A stretch of DNA of 64,000 nt from Homarus americanus (GCF_018991925.1 NW_024732415.1:850835-914834); one strand, 5' to 3'; shown: positions 1 to 12,110, numbered from the stretch's first letter. Program-made: numbers and translations. The notes: generated by a model from the letters alone, not told the origin.

Positions 1-280
1 CCTGTATATTTAGTTAACTCTTTCTCTCTCATTCCTGTACTTCACTCTCTCTCTCTCACTCTTGTAAATCTAGTGCTCTCTCTCTCTCTCTCTCTCCACG
101 GTATGTCCTACAGGATGTTGTCCTGGGGGGGCAGGCATCAAAGAGCCAGCCAGCGAGGGCCACACAGCTTCAGTCTGGCTCCTACCGGCACGCTGGCCAC
201 ACACACACACACATACACACACACACACGCAACGCCCGCGCGCCTCTTACCACCTCATCTCCGTGCTTCTGCCGTGCGTT
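1..280. repeat. CT-rich and CA-rich low-complexity sequence
   Basis: Runs of CTCTCT (about 45-95) and CACACA (about 201-230) surround a short GC-richer stretch. The word GGCACGCTGGCCAC at about 187-200 recurs in the array at 8.2-8.6 kb. No gene is recognised; an open frame over 73-348 is built mostly from these repeats. Confidence 0.7.
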
Positions 281-652
281 CAACTAAGTGTGTTCTAAGT
301 GCGTTCTGTCTACCTCTCACACACTCCCTAACACACACGTACCCATGAGAGTAATAACTAAGTGTGTTCTAAGTGCGTTCTGTCTACCTCTCACACACTC
401 CCTAACACACACGTACCCATGAGAGTAATAACTAAGTGTGTTCTAAGTGCGTTCTGTCTACCTCTCACACACTCCATAACACACACGCACCCATAAGAAT
501 AATAACTAAGTGTGTTCTAAGTGCGTTCTGTCTACCTCTCACACACTCCATAACACACACGCACCCAAGAGAATAATAACTTTGCGTGTTCTAAGTGCGT
601 TCTGTCTACCTCTCACACACTCCATAACACACACGCACCCATGAGAGTAATA
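281..652. repeat. 74-bp minisatellite, 5 copies
   Basis: The word ACTAAGTGTGTTCTAAGTGC and its close variant recur at about 283, 357, 431, 505 and 579, an exact 74-bp period. The units diverge only slightly (CCCTAAC versus CCATAAC, ACGTACCC versus ACGCACCC), so the expansion is recent. Confidence 0.9.
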
Positions 653-905
653 AGAGTGTGTGGAGAGGAGGCACTCATTGTGAATTAAATACCATTGATG
701 CTGTAAGTGTGTCGTGTGGAAAACTTTTAATATACACACACTCTCTCTCACTCACACACGCACTCACGAAAGAAGAAAATAAGAGTGTGTGGAGAGGAGG
801 GGAGACACTGTGAATTAAATAGAAGCGAAGTGTGTAGTGTGGAATCTCTCTAAACTCACACACACACACACACATTCACTCACACGCACACGTAAGAGGA
901 AAATA

Positions 906-969
<64 letters not shown>

Positions 970-1046
970 AAGAGAATTCAATCATTGTGAATTAAATGAC
1001 TCCATTGGCTCTATAAAGGCGAGGTATGTGCTGTTGAAAACCCCTT

Positions 1047-1113
<67 letters not shown>
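648..1113. repeat. Three diverged tandem modules ending in CA/GT microsatellites
   Basis: The motif ATTGTGAATTAAAT or CACTGTGAATTAAAT occurs in three successive modules at about 678, 807 and 984. Each module is preceded by an AATAAG-type start and followed by a CACACA run. The third contains a pure (GT)n tract at about 908-962 and a (CA)n tract at about 1,050-1,113. The modules look like an older duplication whose microsatellites expanded independently. Confidence 0.7.
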
Positions 1114-1119
<6 letters not shown>

Positions 1120-2340
1120 GTGTGTTGATATTAAGGAAATACAACATAGTGAAAAAGAGTTCTTGTGACTTAAAATACATTACGATGCTAATATAATTTA
1201 ATATAGTGTTATAATCTTATATACACCGTTATATATATGTATACACTATCTCCCTACACTGTAAACAAACCTCAAGAAAAATTTCCATATATAATCTCTA
1301 GGGAAATATTGTGAGGAGTAGGAATGAATATCAATTACTCTAGGGAAATGAGAGAATATTGGGAGATAATGTGGAGACTATGAGACCAGCCATCACACAC
1401 CTGGATAGAGATTAATTACCTGGATAGTGGTTTACCCCCAAGAAGGAAATAATCACTAGAGATAATACTGGATGTTGGAAACACTGAGAGATAATGGGAA
1501 TTAAATCTGTTTCTGATGATTTTTTAAGACGATGAGAGATAGTGACGTTGAGAGGAGAGAGAAAGACACACACACGCACAGAGAAGAGAAGACAGACAGA
1601 GAGCTATCTCTTAAGGCAGGTGAGTGAGGAAGGGTAACCCCCAGCTTCCTACACCTGTTAAATAATTGCCCCGAGGAGGTAGAGTGCTAAGGTGCCTCAG
1701 TGACCTACAGTGAACCTGGCACTTTGAACCTGACACCTGACACTTTGAACCTGACACCATGAACCCAAAATTTAATCCAACACCTTAAACCTAAAATTAA
1801 ACCGAACACCTTGAACCCATAATGAACCTAACCTAACCCCAAAATCGTACCTGACTAATTGAACCTCCACACACCTTGAACTACTGTATTACCTGTGATA
1901 CGTGTATTGTATTCTCGGTGTATTCTGAGTGTATGATTACGGTGTATATTTTGCTGTAGTGAAAAATAATAGAAAAAAAAGGTTACAGTAATATTCAACT
2001 TTTGTATTATTTTGTAGTGTTGTATTACTGATTTGTTAATACAGTAAAATACAAGCAATTGACAGAGGATACAGTTTCAACCATCTGCTCAGTATTAAAT
2101 GAATTACAGTATTGCATTTTTTTTATACGAGATTCTTTGTGAAATCCTGTAATGTACTCTTGAGGTAATACAGTAAATTAAACCATCTACTGTAGTGCGA
2201 GTTTTACTGTATTTTCGTGGGATAATTTAATGTATTCCTGTATTGCATGAACCGACGGATACAGTGATGTATTTCTTGTATGAAAACAGTCCTGTAAGGG
2301 CGCCATCTTGAGTGGAATCTTTAATTATTCTCTTATATAT
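1114..2340. other. Mostly unique AT-rich intergenic sequence
   Basis: No coding signal is seen. A short diverged run of ACACCTTGAACC-like words lies at about 1,705-1,830. From about 1,880 to 2,260 the word TGTATT (often ACTGTATT) recurs irregularly. Confidence 0.5.
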
Positions 2341-2341
2341 C

Positions 2342-2605
2342 GAACCACCTGTTGTGTGTAGCCAGGTGGAGCAGTGAACCACCTGTTGTGTGTAGCCAGG
2401 TGGAGCAGTGAACCACCTGTTGTGTGTAGCCAGGTGGAGCAGTGAACCACCTGTTGCGTGTAGTCAGGTGGAGCAGTGAACCACCTGTTGTGTGTAGCCA
2501 GGTGGAGCAGTGAACCACCTGTTGTGTGTAGCCAGGTGGAGCAGTGAACCACCTGTTGCGTGTAGTCAGGTGGAGCAGTGAACCACCTGTTGTGTGTAGC
2601 CAGAT
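2342..2605. repeat. 34-bp minisatellite of E-box hairpins
   Basis: About eight copies of a 34-bp unit. Each contains CCACCTG, an 11-base spacer and CAGGTGG, a perfect 7-bp inverted repeat, so every unit can form a hairpin and carries two E-box words (CACCTG/CAGGTG). Open frames on the minus strand here are simply the translated repeat. Confidence 0.9.
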
Positions 2606-2621
2606 ACAGAGAAAAGATTGC

Positions 2622-2955
2622 CAACTACTACTACTACTACCACTACTACTACTACCACTACTACCACTATTACTACATAAAATAACAGTAAAGTACAACC
2701 CTCACAATTTACTTACACTTTACAACAACTTACAACACACTTCACTGCAATCAATAATCCCTCTCCCTCCCTCTCTCCATCCCTCCCCTCTCTCTCCTCC
2801 TTCCCCTCCCCCTCTCCCTCCTTCCCTCCCCTCTCTCTCCTCCTCCCCTCTCCTCCCCTCCCTCACCTTCCACTTCTTCGACACCAACATGACCCAATCG
2901 ATTTACCGTATGAGTTATAGAGTCGATGGAACCTCAATTTTCTTTCCTCCCCTCC

Positions 2956-3014
<59 letters not shown>

Positions 3015-3115
3015 CTTTTTTAAAACACAACCATAGAACAGTTAAATAGATCAGCTCCACCATACATATTAAAGCGAAACAACATACAACACACACACAC
3101 ACACACACACACACA
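2622..3115. repeat. Triplet, pyrimidine and CA tracts
   Basis: A (CTA)n-type triplet run at about 2,626-2,676, a C/T tract at about 2,757-2,868, and (CA)n at about 2,958-3,011 and 3,089-3,113. No gene is seen. Confidence 0.8.
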
Positions 3116-3214
3116 AGCAGTCACACAGAGGCAGACAAACACACACACAGATAAACACACATACACGGATATGTACTATATAATACAATGTGGGATTCCA
3201 TTTATATTTTTGTC

Positions 3215-3480
3215 CACGGTTGGTGAGGTTAAGTTAGGTTTAATTAGTTTAGGCTTTAGTTTGGTTGGGTCTAGTTGAGTTAGGTTAGGTTGGGCTTTAG
3301 TTAGGTTAGGCTTTAGTTTGGTTGGGTCTTAGTTAGGTTAGGTTAGGTTGGGTTTAGTTAGGTTAGGCTTTAGTTAGGTTGGGTCTTGTTAGGTTAGGTT
3401 GGGTTGGGTTTGATTAGGTTGGTCTTAGTTAGGTTAGGTTAGGCTTTAGTTAGGTTAGGTTAAGTTTGACTTGATTTAGT
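3215..3480. repeat. Degenerate TTAGG interstitial telomere-like block
   Basis: GTTAGG units are interleaved with variants such as GGCTTTAGTTA and GGTTGGG over about 265 bp. TTAGG is the usual arthropod telomere repeat. The mixture suggests an old interstitial block rather than a chromosome end. Confidence 0.75.
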
Positions 3481-3485
3481 TAGGT

Positions 3486-3580
3486 TTATTTTGGGGTCTA
3501 TTAGGACTGGGGCCCATTTGACCTGTCCCCGTCCCATCAGGCCCCACTATTATACCTACCAAGGGCCCTTAAAGCCCCCT
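3486..3580. repeat. GGGCCC-containing dispersed element, single copy
   Basis: The word at 3,493-3,515 (GGGGTCTATTAG, two bases, CTGGGGCCC on the plus strand) matches the reverse complement of 20,219-20,241 at 21 of 23 positions by eye. GGGCCCTTAAA at 3,563-3,573 also recurs at 20,201-20,211. A related word lies at 59,319-59,336. Confidence 0.5.
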
Positions 3581-3594
3581 CTGTCGCCCAAATA

Positions 3595-3895
3595 TTGACC
3601 CAACACACTCTACTCCCCTCCTTACCTAGTTGCCTGCACCCCTCTCTCTTCCCTCTCCTACTACTCTCCCTGTCTCCTCCCTCTCCCTACTCTCCTTCTC
3701 TCATCTCCCACGTCCCTCTCCTCCCTTCTCTCCCCGTCTCCTTCCTACGTCCTCCACCTTCTCTCTCTCTCCTCCCCCCACGCCCCTCTTTCATCTCATA
3801 TGACCCTCTCCTCTCCTCTCCTCCCTCCTCTTTCCTCTCCACGTCCCCTACCTTCCTCTCTCTCTCTTCCTCCCTCCCCTCCTACTGTGTGAAGA
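3595..3895. repeat. Pyrimidine-rich tract
   Basis: CTCCCTCT-type low-complexity sequence. The plus-strand open frame here is a Ser/Leu/Pro translation of the tract and is not supported as a gene. Confidence 0.75.
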
Positions 3896-3914
3896 AAGGT
3901 GTAAAGAAATTGAT

Positions 3915-4290
3915 AAAATGAATAAATAAATATATAAATAAATAAACAAATCCTTAGAATTCAATATTGACATAGACGTCCATACATATACATATATTCA
4001 TACGTATACATAAACATTTATATACATATATACATAACCGATACATATACTGGGATATTTCGCGTTTATAGCAAAAATTCAGTAATACTTTGTGAGTTGT
4101 ATATAAATTCATACACATACATACATACATACATACATACATACATACATACATACATACATTTGAGTATTTCCTAATTTATTATTATATATATTATCAT
4201 CATCATTATTTGTTATTGTTATTATTATTAACATTATCATTATTATAAAGCTTACCATCATCATCATCATCACACACCTGGGTCAGTATC
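3915..4290. repeat. AT-rich sequence with (CATA)n and triplet runs
   Basis: AAATA-type runs at about 3,918-3,950, (CATA)n at about 4,110-4,161, then ATT/ATC triplets to about 4,272. Confidence 0.8.
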
Positions 4291-4441
4291 TCAGGTGTGT
4301 GCGGGAAAAAATATCAAATTAACCCAAAATGTGAGCAGCTGGGAGGAGGCAGTGGCAGCCATCTTTAATTTGGGAAATTTTATCATATAACCTACAGCTT
4401 TGGTTATACGATATTTTGTGACCTCTTTCTACCGGTTACTG

Positions 4442-4542
4442 AGGTCATGCGAGGTCACAGAGATCATGATAGGCCAGGGAGGTCATGATGGGTCACAGAG
4501 GTCATGCTAGGTCAGGGAGGTCATGCCAAGTCACAAAGGTCA
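4442..4542 (+). promoter_or_regulatory. Array of AGGTCA-like nuclear-receptor half-sites
   Basis: About ten direct AGGTCA, GGGTCA or near-miss half-sites in 101 bp. Spacers alternate between four bases (AGGTCATGCGAGGTCA at 4,442-4,457) and three bases (AGGTCAGGGAGGTCA). AGGTCA direct repeats are the known binding words of RXR/USP-type heterodimers. Whether this array is functional or only a minisatellite is not visible from sequence. Confidence 0.35.
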
Positions 4543-4544
4543 TC

Positions 4545-4585
4545 GAACTGAAAGGGGTTAAACCATCGTACTGAAGGGTTAGTTC
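4545..4585. repeat. Two copies of an AAAGGGTTAA-type dispersed motif
   Basis: CGAACTGAAAGGGGTTAAA and CGTACTGAAGGGTTAG occur side by side. The same word forms an array at 19,785-19,935. Confidence 0.5.
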
Positions 4586-4589
4586 TGGT

Positions 4590-5197
4590 CAGCCCTGTCA
4601 TGCCCTGAGTTAACCTCGCCAAGTCTGGAGTCAGCTGTGGTCAGGGCCGACCATTAGGTATCCGACACACTCATTGATCACAGTCACCCTGGTTATATCC
4701 CTCTCTTTAACAGTTACCTGGCGCGGTGACAAGATGAGAGAGAGAGAGAGAGAGAGAGAGAGTCCATCCTCCCTCTCCTCTCTCGCCTTCCACCTCCCTC
4801 TCTCTTCCTCCTTCGCTTCTCTCCCTCCACAATACACTGGCTAAGAATGACTCCAGGTTTCTTATTTACGTTTTAGTTCCCGCGTAAATGTCAGCTGATT
4901 CCCAGGAGACGAGTCAGCTGATCACACAAACATAAACAAATGAATGAGGGAGAGGTTGCCAATGAGGGATTATTGTGCGTTATGAATGAGTTGTTTTTGT
5001 CTATTTGTCGTGATAAGGCGCTTGGTGGTGAAAGAATGTATAATATTTTTCAGTTTTATTTTTAATGACTTACAGTAGTGTATTAAGCAGTTGTTGACTG
5101 TACCTGTATTGTAATGTAATTTAAATTTTTTATACGTAATACATGATAGTATTTTTTTTATGCATACACTATTACACATAAAGGAACATACATATAG

Positions 5198-5236
<39 letters not shown>

Positions 5237-5560
5237 CACTCTCAAAATATAATCTTTACACTAAAACAAGTTTATAGTTAACGTTACCAAAAATAGAAAT
5301 ATTAAACCAACCTTTTCACTTACACGACACAAGGAGAAACGATGCCACACTAATTACACCTACCCGCGACTGAACGAGAGGGGGAAAACAGTGCTAAACC
5401 ACATGTTCCGTAAGGGTGAAACTCCCACGTTATTTCCTTTGTGTTGGGTCTTGTCTCTCCACGTGTGTGTTTTTTGGTGTTGACGCCTTAATTAGTGGGG
5501 TACGTTCACCTGTTCACAGCATCACGTTTACTATTACCTCCGTCTGTCTTGTCCGTCGTG
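4590..5560. other. Mostly unique intergenic sequence
   Basis: Contains (GA)n at about 4,738-4,764 and (CA)n at about 5,201-5,233. Nothing coding is recognised. Confidence 0.5.
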
Positions 5561-5845
5561 TTTTCTTCCTCTTCCGTCTCTCGTTCTTCCCCCTCTCTCT
5601 CTCTCTATCTCTCTATCCTTTCTTCGCTTCTCTCTCCTAACATTCTCATTCTCTCCTCCATTCTTTCCCCTTCCCTCTCACCATTCACCCTCTTGCTCTC
5701 CCTCTCTCTTTCATAAGTTTTCTCCTTCCTCTCCTTCCCTCTCCCTCTCACATCCCTCTCTCCTTTTCCCGATGATCCCTGCCTCTCACTTTCCATTTCC
5801 TTCAAGTTCCTCCTCTTCCCTATCTCTCCTTTCCTCTCTTCCATA
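5560..5845. repeat. Pyrimidine-rich tract
   Basis: CTCTCTC/CCTCTTCC low-complexity sequence. Open frames on both strands are compositionally driven. Confidence 0.75.
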
Positions 5846-7365
5846 ATACAATCCTCAGGACCTTAATACAATACCCAGGGCCGATAAACAAATACAATAC
5901 CCAGGGCCATAAATACACCCAAACAAAGCCCAGCAAAATACAATACGGGCCACGATACAACAAATACAACACACAATACAACAAAACATACCAGACACAC
6001 ACCAACCCACACAATACAACACCCAGGACTGCAATACGCCACAATACCTAGGACTACAATGCATACAATACAACACCCAGGACACAATACAACAATACAA
6101 CACCCATTACTCCACAATACAACACCAGGACCACAATACGCCACAATACAACACCGTACAATACGCCACAATACCACCCAGGACTACAATACGCCACAAT
6201 ACAACACCCAGGACTACAATATACGCCACAATACAACACCCAGGACTACAATACGCCACAATACAACATCTAGGACCACAATACGCCACAATACAACACC
6301 CAGGACTACAATACACAATACAACATCTAGGACACAATACACCACAATACAACACCAGGACTACAATACGCCACAATACAACACCCAGGACTACAATACG
6401 CCACAATACAACACTCTAGGACCACAATACGCCACAATACAACACCCAGGACTACAATACGCCACAATACAACACCCAGGACTACAATAGCCACAATACA
6501 ACATTCTAGGACCACACTACGCCACAATACAACACCAGGACTAATACCACAAACAACACCAGGACTACAATACCACAATACAACATTCTAGGACCACACT
6601 ACGCCACAATACAACACCCAGGACTACACTACGCCACAATACAACACCCAGGACTACAATACCTACAATACAACACCAGGACTACAGTACGCCACAATAC
6701 AACATTCTAGGACCACACACACAATACAACACAGGACTACACTACGCCACAATACAACACCCAGGACTACAATACGCCACAATACAACCCAGGACCACAA
6801 TACGCCACAATACAACACCCAGGACTACAATACGCCACAATACAACACCCAGGACTACAATACGCCACAATACAACACCCAGAACCACAATACGCCACAA
6901 TACAACACCCAGGACTACAGTACGCCACAATACAACACCAGGACTACAATACGCCACAATACAACACCCAGGACTACAATACGCCACAATACAACACTCT
7001 AGGACCACAATACGCCACAATACAACACCCAGGACCACAATACGCACAATACAACACCCAGGACTACAGTACGCCACAATACAACACCAGGACTACAATA
7101 CGCCACAATACAACACCCAGGACTACAATACGCCACAATACAACACCCAGGACTACAATACGCCACAATACAACACCCAGAACCACAATGCATACAATAC
7201 AACACCGACAATACGCCACAATACAACACCCAGGACTACAATACGCACAATACTGACCACACACGCCACAATACAAACCCAGGACTACAGTACGCCACAA
7301 TACAACGACACAATCACATTCTAGGACCACACTACGCCACAATACAACACTCAGGACTACAATAC
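5846..7365. repeat. About 30-bp minisatellite, roughly 45 copies
   Basis: A 1.5-kb array. The consensus combines ACAATACGCCACAATACAAC with CACCCAGGACT. Frequent variants are ATTCTAGGACC for CCCAGGACT and single-base deletions. The left edge (5,846-6,060) is strongly diverged and the centre is the most homogeneous. Minus-strand frames are translated repeat. Confidence 0.95.
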
Positions 7366-7489
7366 GCCCCCACTTTATCCATCTGCAGGATCACCACGCC
7401 CCACCTGGGAGGAATAACACCGCCCACCAATACCTTAATTACATTACCTGACGGGGGGAGTCACTGTCACGGGTCACGATAACACAGGT

Positions 7490-7575
7490 GACGTCTCTCT
7501 CACTCACCTGGGACCTGTCGTAATGTCTGTCTGTCTGTCTGTCTCTTTTCCTCACCTGGGACCTGTCGTAATGTT

Positions 7576-7608
<33 letters not shown>

Positions 7609-7711
7609 TGCCTGGAACCTCTCATAATGTCTGTCTGTCTCTCTCTCTCTCTTGCTGAACCTCTCATAATGTCTGTCTGTCTCTCTCTCTCTCTTGCCTG
7701 GAACCCCTTAA

Positions 7712-7760
<49 letters not shown>

Positions 7761-7925
7761 TGCCTGGAACCCCCATAATGTCTGTCTGTCTGTCTATCTG
7801 TATATTTCCTCACCTGGAACCTGTCGTAATATCTGTCTCTGTCTGTCTCTCTCTCACCTGGAACCTGTCGTAATATCTGTCTGTCTGTCCGTCTCACCTG
7901 GGACCTGTCGTAATCTCTCTCTCTA
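7490..7925. repeat. Minisatellite with CACCTGG and CTGT runs
   Basis: About nine units of CTCACCTGGGACCTGTCGTA (or GCCTGGAACCTCTCATAAT) joined by (CTGT)n/(CT)n of variable length. On the minus strand CTCACCTGGG reads CCCAG|GTGAG, a consensus-like 5' splice site, in several units. Confidence 0.9.
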
Positions 7926-8224
7926 ACAGCCACAACAACGTCACTAAACCTCAAGTCATACTCCCAAACAATTAAACTTTCTTATAACCAAAACAAAAAC
8001 ATACAAAATACCCCCCCAAAAGTAGCTATACTTTCTAAGACTTTCATTTAACTTTATAGGCAACACGGAAAGAACTTTTAATATTAATGTCCGGGTTAAA
8101 GGCTGTTTAGAAGGTTGAGGGCTGACTTCAAAGGTGACCTGAGAAGAAGAGGTACACACGTACTAACAGCCGCTGCAGAGTTGTGTAGGAAGGGTCACTG
8201 GCAGTATGAGGTGAGCACAGCCAG
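7926..8224. other. Unique sequence between arrays
   Basis: About 300 bp without tandem structure. No exon-like open frame with usable splice sites was found by eye. Confidence 0.4.
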
Positions 8225-8600
8225 CACACCTGCACCTCATACTAGCGCCCTCATACTAGCACCTCATACTAGCACCATACTAGACACAGGCACGCTGGCC
8301 ACCCCATACTAGACATAGGCACGCTGGCCACCTCATACTAGACACAGGCACGCCCACCCCATACTAGACACAGGCACGCTGGCCACCACATACTAGACAC
8401 AGGCACGCTGGCCACCTCTATACTAGACACAGGCACGCTACACCCCCTATACTAGACACAGGCACGCTGGCCACCATACTAGACACAAGCACGCTGGCCA
8501 CCTCATACTAGACACAGGCACGCTGGCCACCTCATACTAGACACAGGCACGCCACACCTCATACTAGACACAGGCACGCTGGCCACTCTCATACTAGACC
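8225..8600. repeat. About 29-bp minisatellite, roughly 13 copies
   Basis: The unit contains CATACTAGACACAGGCACGC followed by TGGCCACC. Several copies lack the TGGCC segment. Confidence 0.9.
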
Positions 8601-8699
8601 CAAACATCTGTTGTGCCCAGTATGTGTTACCTGTATGTGTCACTTACATCACCTGGTGTCAAGTGCCCCTTCCTCCCACAGTCATACCGTTACTGGAGC

Positions 8700-8965
8700 A
8701 GGTGTCATGTGTGTACCAGTACGTATGTGTGTCAAGTGTCATGTGTGTGTGCAAGTGTCATGTGTGTGTGTCAAGTGTCATGTATGTGTATCATGTCATG
8801 TGTGTGCCAGGTGTCATGTGTGTGTGTGTGTGTGTGTGTGTCAAGTGTCATGTGTGTGTCAAGTGTCATGTGTGTGTGTGTGTGTCAAGTGTCATGTGTG
8901 TGTGTGTGTCAAGTGTCATGTGTGTGTGTGTGTCAAGTGTCATGTGTGTGTGTGTCAAGTGTCGT
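8700..8965. repeat. GTCAAGTGTCATGTGTGTG array
   Basis: More than ten short units made of CAAGTGTCATGTG plus a variable (GT)n tail. Three overlapping Cys/Val open frames are artefacts of the repeat. Confidence 0.9.
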
Positions 8966-9027
8966 GTGACGTTTTCTCTGTCACGTATGTAGCGTCAGGA
9001 AACGACACATGCGTCACGCCTGTTCCA

Positions 9028-9035
9028 TGACGTCA
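9028..9035. promoter_or_regulatory. Palindromic CRE word TGACGTCA
   Basis: Exact 8-bp CREB/ATF consensus palindrome in otherwise unique sequence. Identical words lie at 12,837, 19,240, 32,000, 37,696, 48,526, 48,593 and 48,624. No adjacent gene is recognised. Confidence 0.25.
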
Positions 9036-9527
9036 TAAACCCCTCCCTCCCTGCCCCTCCTCTCTCTCTCCCCAAAGCGCAGTGAGGGAGGGAGGAGGGA
9101 GGAGGAGGGAGGAGGGAGGGAGGACGGTCACATATTACGATCCCCGAATACCATAGATGTTTGTTTGTGGATAGGCTAGTAGTTGTGGTTGAGGTAGGGG
9201 ATAGTGTTATGGTGGTGGTGGTGGTGGATAGTTGTTGTTGTGATATAAGGAAAGAAGTTAGAATGAAGGTTTGTCAATCAAATAAACCCTTTCTTTCCTA
9301 GCCCCCTCTTCTTTTCCTCCTCCATCTATTTCTCCTTCCTCAATTCCCACCCCCACACCTTCCTCCTTCCACTACACAACACAGCCTCTCACCCCTCCCC
9401 CCCTGCCAGACCTATAAACGCTCAATAAACATCAAGACTAACATCACTACAGCGAGTTACAGTCAGGTAAATCATCATCACTACAGATAATAAACAGATA
9501 AGACACATTCTGCGTTGATCACTACAA

Positions 9528-9616
<89 letters not shown>

Positions 9617-9780
9617 TTCATTCACCAGTAGGATAATTTTTCTTCCTGCACTGAGAGAGAGAGAGACTGACTGTGTGTTAAATGATCTTGTATATAATTG
9701 AGTAAATTCATTCATAGTGTAGCGAGGTCATGTATGTATGTATGTATGTATGTATGTATGTGCGTACCAAACATGCTCAT
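9036..9780. repeat. GGGA tract, unique sequence, (TA)n and (GTAT)n
   Basis: A GGGAGGA tract at about 9,080-9,123, a (GGT)n run near 9,210-9,226, unique sequence to about 9,527, a pure (TA)n tract at about 9,530-9,612, and (GTAT)n at about 9,731-9,761. Confidence 0.8.
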
Positions 9781-9989
9781 TAACACACTAAAAAAACTAG
9801 CAGCGTTAACATGATATTAATATTTTAATGGAAAATATGAGGCTGGAGCAGACGACCCTGTTAGGTGATGGTGTAATTAAGAGAAGGTGCTCAGGTGACG
9901 GCTTCCGGGAGGTCACCTGTACACACACACACAGACATACACACACACAGACATAATACATACATACATATTCCCTAAACTAATATATT

Positions 9990-10625
9990 GTATTTCACTC
10001 AGGTTGTAACTCTCTCCTCTCTCTCCCTCTCTCTCTCTCCCTATACCCTTCTCTTTCATCATTTCTCATATCTACTTCTTTTTCTCCCTCTTTCCATCCA
10101 ATTACTTTACTTTCCCCCTCTCTTCATCTTTCATCTCCACTCACTCTCCCTCCTCCTCTACACCCACTCTTTCTCCCTCCCACTCTCTCTCCCCACTCTA
10201 CACCCACTTCTCCCTCCCCACCCCTCCCTCCTCCTCTACACCCACTCTTCTTCCCTCCCACTCTCCCTCACTCTACACTCTCTTTCCCTCCCTCCAATCA
10301 CTCTCCCTCCTCCTCTACACCCACTCTTCTTCCCTCCCACTCTCTCCCTCACTCTACACCCACTTTCCTCCCTCCTCCCCCTCCATCCATCTCTATCTTT
10401 CTCCACTGTCCTTCCCTCTCCATTTCTCTCTCTCTCCCTAGTTCCTCCCCATCCTCTCCCTCCTTCCCCCCTCTTTCTAGTCCCTCTCTCTCCCTAGTTC
10501 CTCCCTCTCCCTAGTTCCTCCCCCCTCTCTCTCTCTCCCTAGTTCCTCCCCCTCTCTCTCTCCCTAGTTCCTCTCTCTCTCTCTCCCCTAGTTCCTCCCT
10601 CTCTCTCTCCTCAGTTCCTCTCTTC
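9990..10625. repeat. 636-bp pyrimidine tract
   Basis: C/T-rich with short subrepeats (CTACACCCACTCTTC in the middle and CCCTAGTTCCTCC toward the right end). The 169-codon frame is Ser/Leu/Pro low complexity and is not supported as a gene. Confidence 0.85.
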
Positions 10626-10687
10626 CGCTCGTCAAGCAATTCCCTGAATGCGGCCACTTCTTCCCTTCAGTAGGATCTGTGATAACG

Positions 10688-10784
<97 letters not shown>

Positions 10785-10920
10785 CACCCCCCACACACAC
10801 ACACACTAACACCCCCCACACACACACAACACCCCCACACACACACGCCCACAAACACCCCCCACACACGCCCACAAACACCCCCCCACACACGCCCACA
10901 AACACCCCCCTACACCCCCC
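10688..10920. repeat. (CA)n passing into CACACGCCCACAAACACCCC units
   Basis: A pure (CA)n tract to about 10,781, then C-interrupted units of about 27 bp. Confidence 0.9.
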
Positions 10921-11339
10921 CAAGTGGTAGAGACTGCAGAGGACCCACCAACCATCCAGCCAGCCAACCATCCACACAGTATTGATATCCCCAAACTAAA
11001 TTACTTCAGATTACTCCTGATTTGCATCGCTTACGGGATAAATTAGCCGGCACAAAAATGCTCTCCCAGGGTCCAAGGGCAACCACGTCCACTGCATAGA
11101 AAACGGGAAGAGGGACTAAATTAATTGGGTTTTTTTCTTATTTTGTGTTTTATTACTTTTATTTATTGTATATATATATTGTTTTATTTGTTGTTATTTC
11201 CATTTTATTTCGTTATTTTCTGTTTTATTTGTGTTTTTCTTATTTTTTATATTATTTAGTTTCGTTGGTCATAGAAAATGGGATATGGTTAAGGTAAACT
11301 GTTTTATTTTGTTATGGTGTTAGGGAAGGTAAGTGTCTG

Positions 11340-11404
<65 letters not shown>

Positions 11405-11585
11405 TGGCGAGGAAACACACCCGTCAATGCTCATACGTGACACAGCTGCTTGAGTCATCTAAGTGGGCGGCTAGGGTGGGTGTGTGGGTGGGTAGGTGGG
11501 TGAGTGAGTGAGAGGAGGTGACATTGCCCTTCGCCTCATTGTGAGTGAAGGAGGGGGAGGGGTGGCTGTATCACACGCAAGCAAG
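10921..11585. other. Unique sequence with a (GT)n tract
   Basis: T-rich unique sequence at about 11,110-11,300, a pure (GT)n tract at about 11,342-11,403, then GGGTGG/GAGTGAGTG low complexity. No gene is seen. Confidence 0.5.
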
Positions 11586-11589
11586 TTCT

Positions 11590-12110
11590 TAAGGCACCTG
11601 CCCACTCTCACTCACTCTCTCCCTCCCTCCCCCCTCCTCACTCTCACTCACCCTCCCTCCCTCACTCACTCTCCTTCCCTCCCTCACTCACTCACTCCTT
11701 CCCTCCCTCACTCACTCTCTCCCTCCCTCCCTCACTCACTCCCTCACACAATAACGAGGAAAATACATAAAAAAGCAAGTAGAATCATAAACAAAAACAC
11801 ATTAGCAAACAAACTCTCTCTCTCTCTTCCTCCTCTCCCACCCTACTTCATTATCTCTCCCTCTCTTCCCTTCTACTTCATATAGTCAGATTTTCCTCCC
11901 CTCCTCTCCTACTTCCTCCCTCCCCTCCCCCCTTCCTTCCTCACCCTCCCTCGCCCCTTCCCCCCACTCCTCCGTGATTTCCCAGAGGAGCAGATGCTTG
12001 TAAGGGGGTATAGGCGACCTTCCCTTCAATGTCACTCACTCACTCATTCACTCACTCTTTCACTCACTCACTCACTCTTTCACTCACTCATTCACTCTTT
12101 AACTCGTAGG
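11590..12110. repeat. CTCACTC/CCTCC pyrimidine tracts
   Basis: ACTC/CCTC arrays at about 11,606-11,752, C/T-rich sequence at about 11,815-11,970, and (ACTC)n at about 12,030-12,100. Confidence 0.8.

Noticed and set aside
5846..7365. Possible CRISPR-like or coding array
   Set aside because: Units are directly adjacent with no unique spacers, diverge gradually and sit in a eukaryotic genome, so this is a minisatellite.
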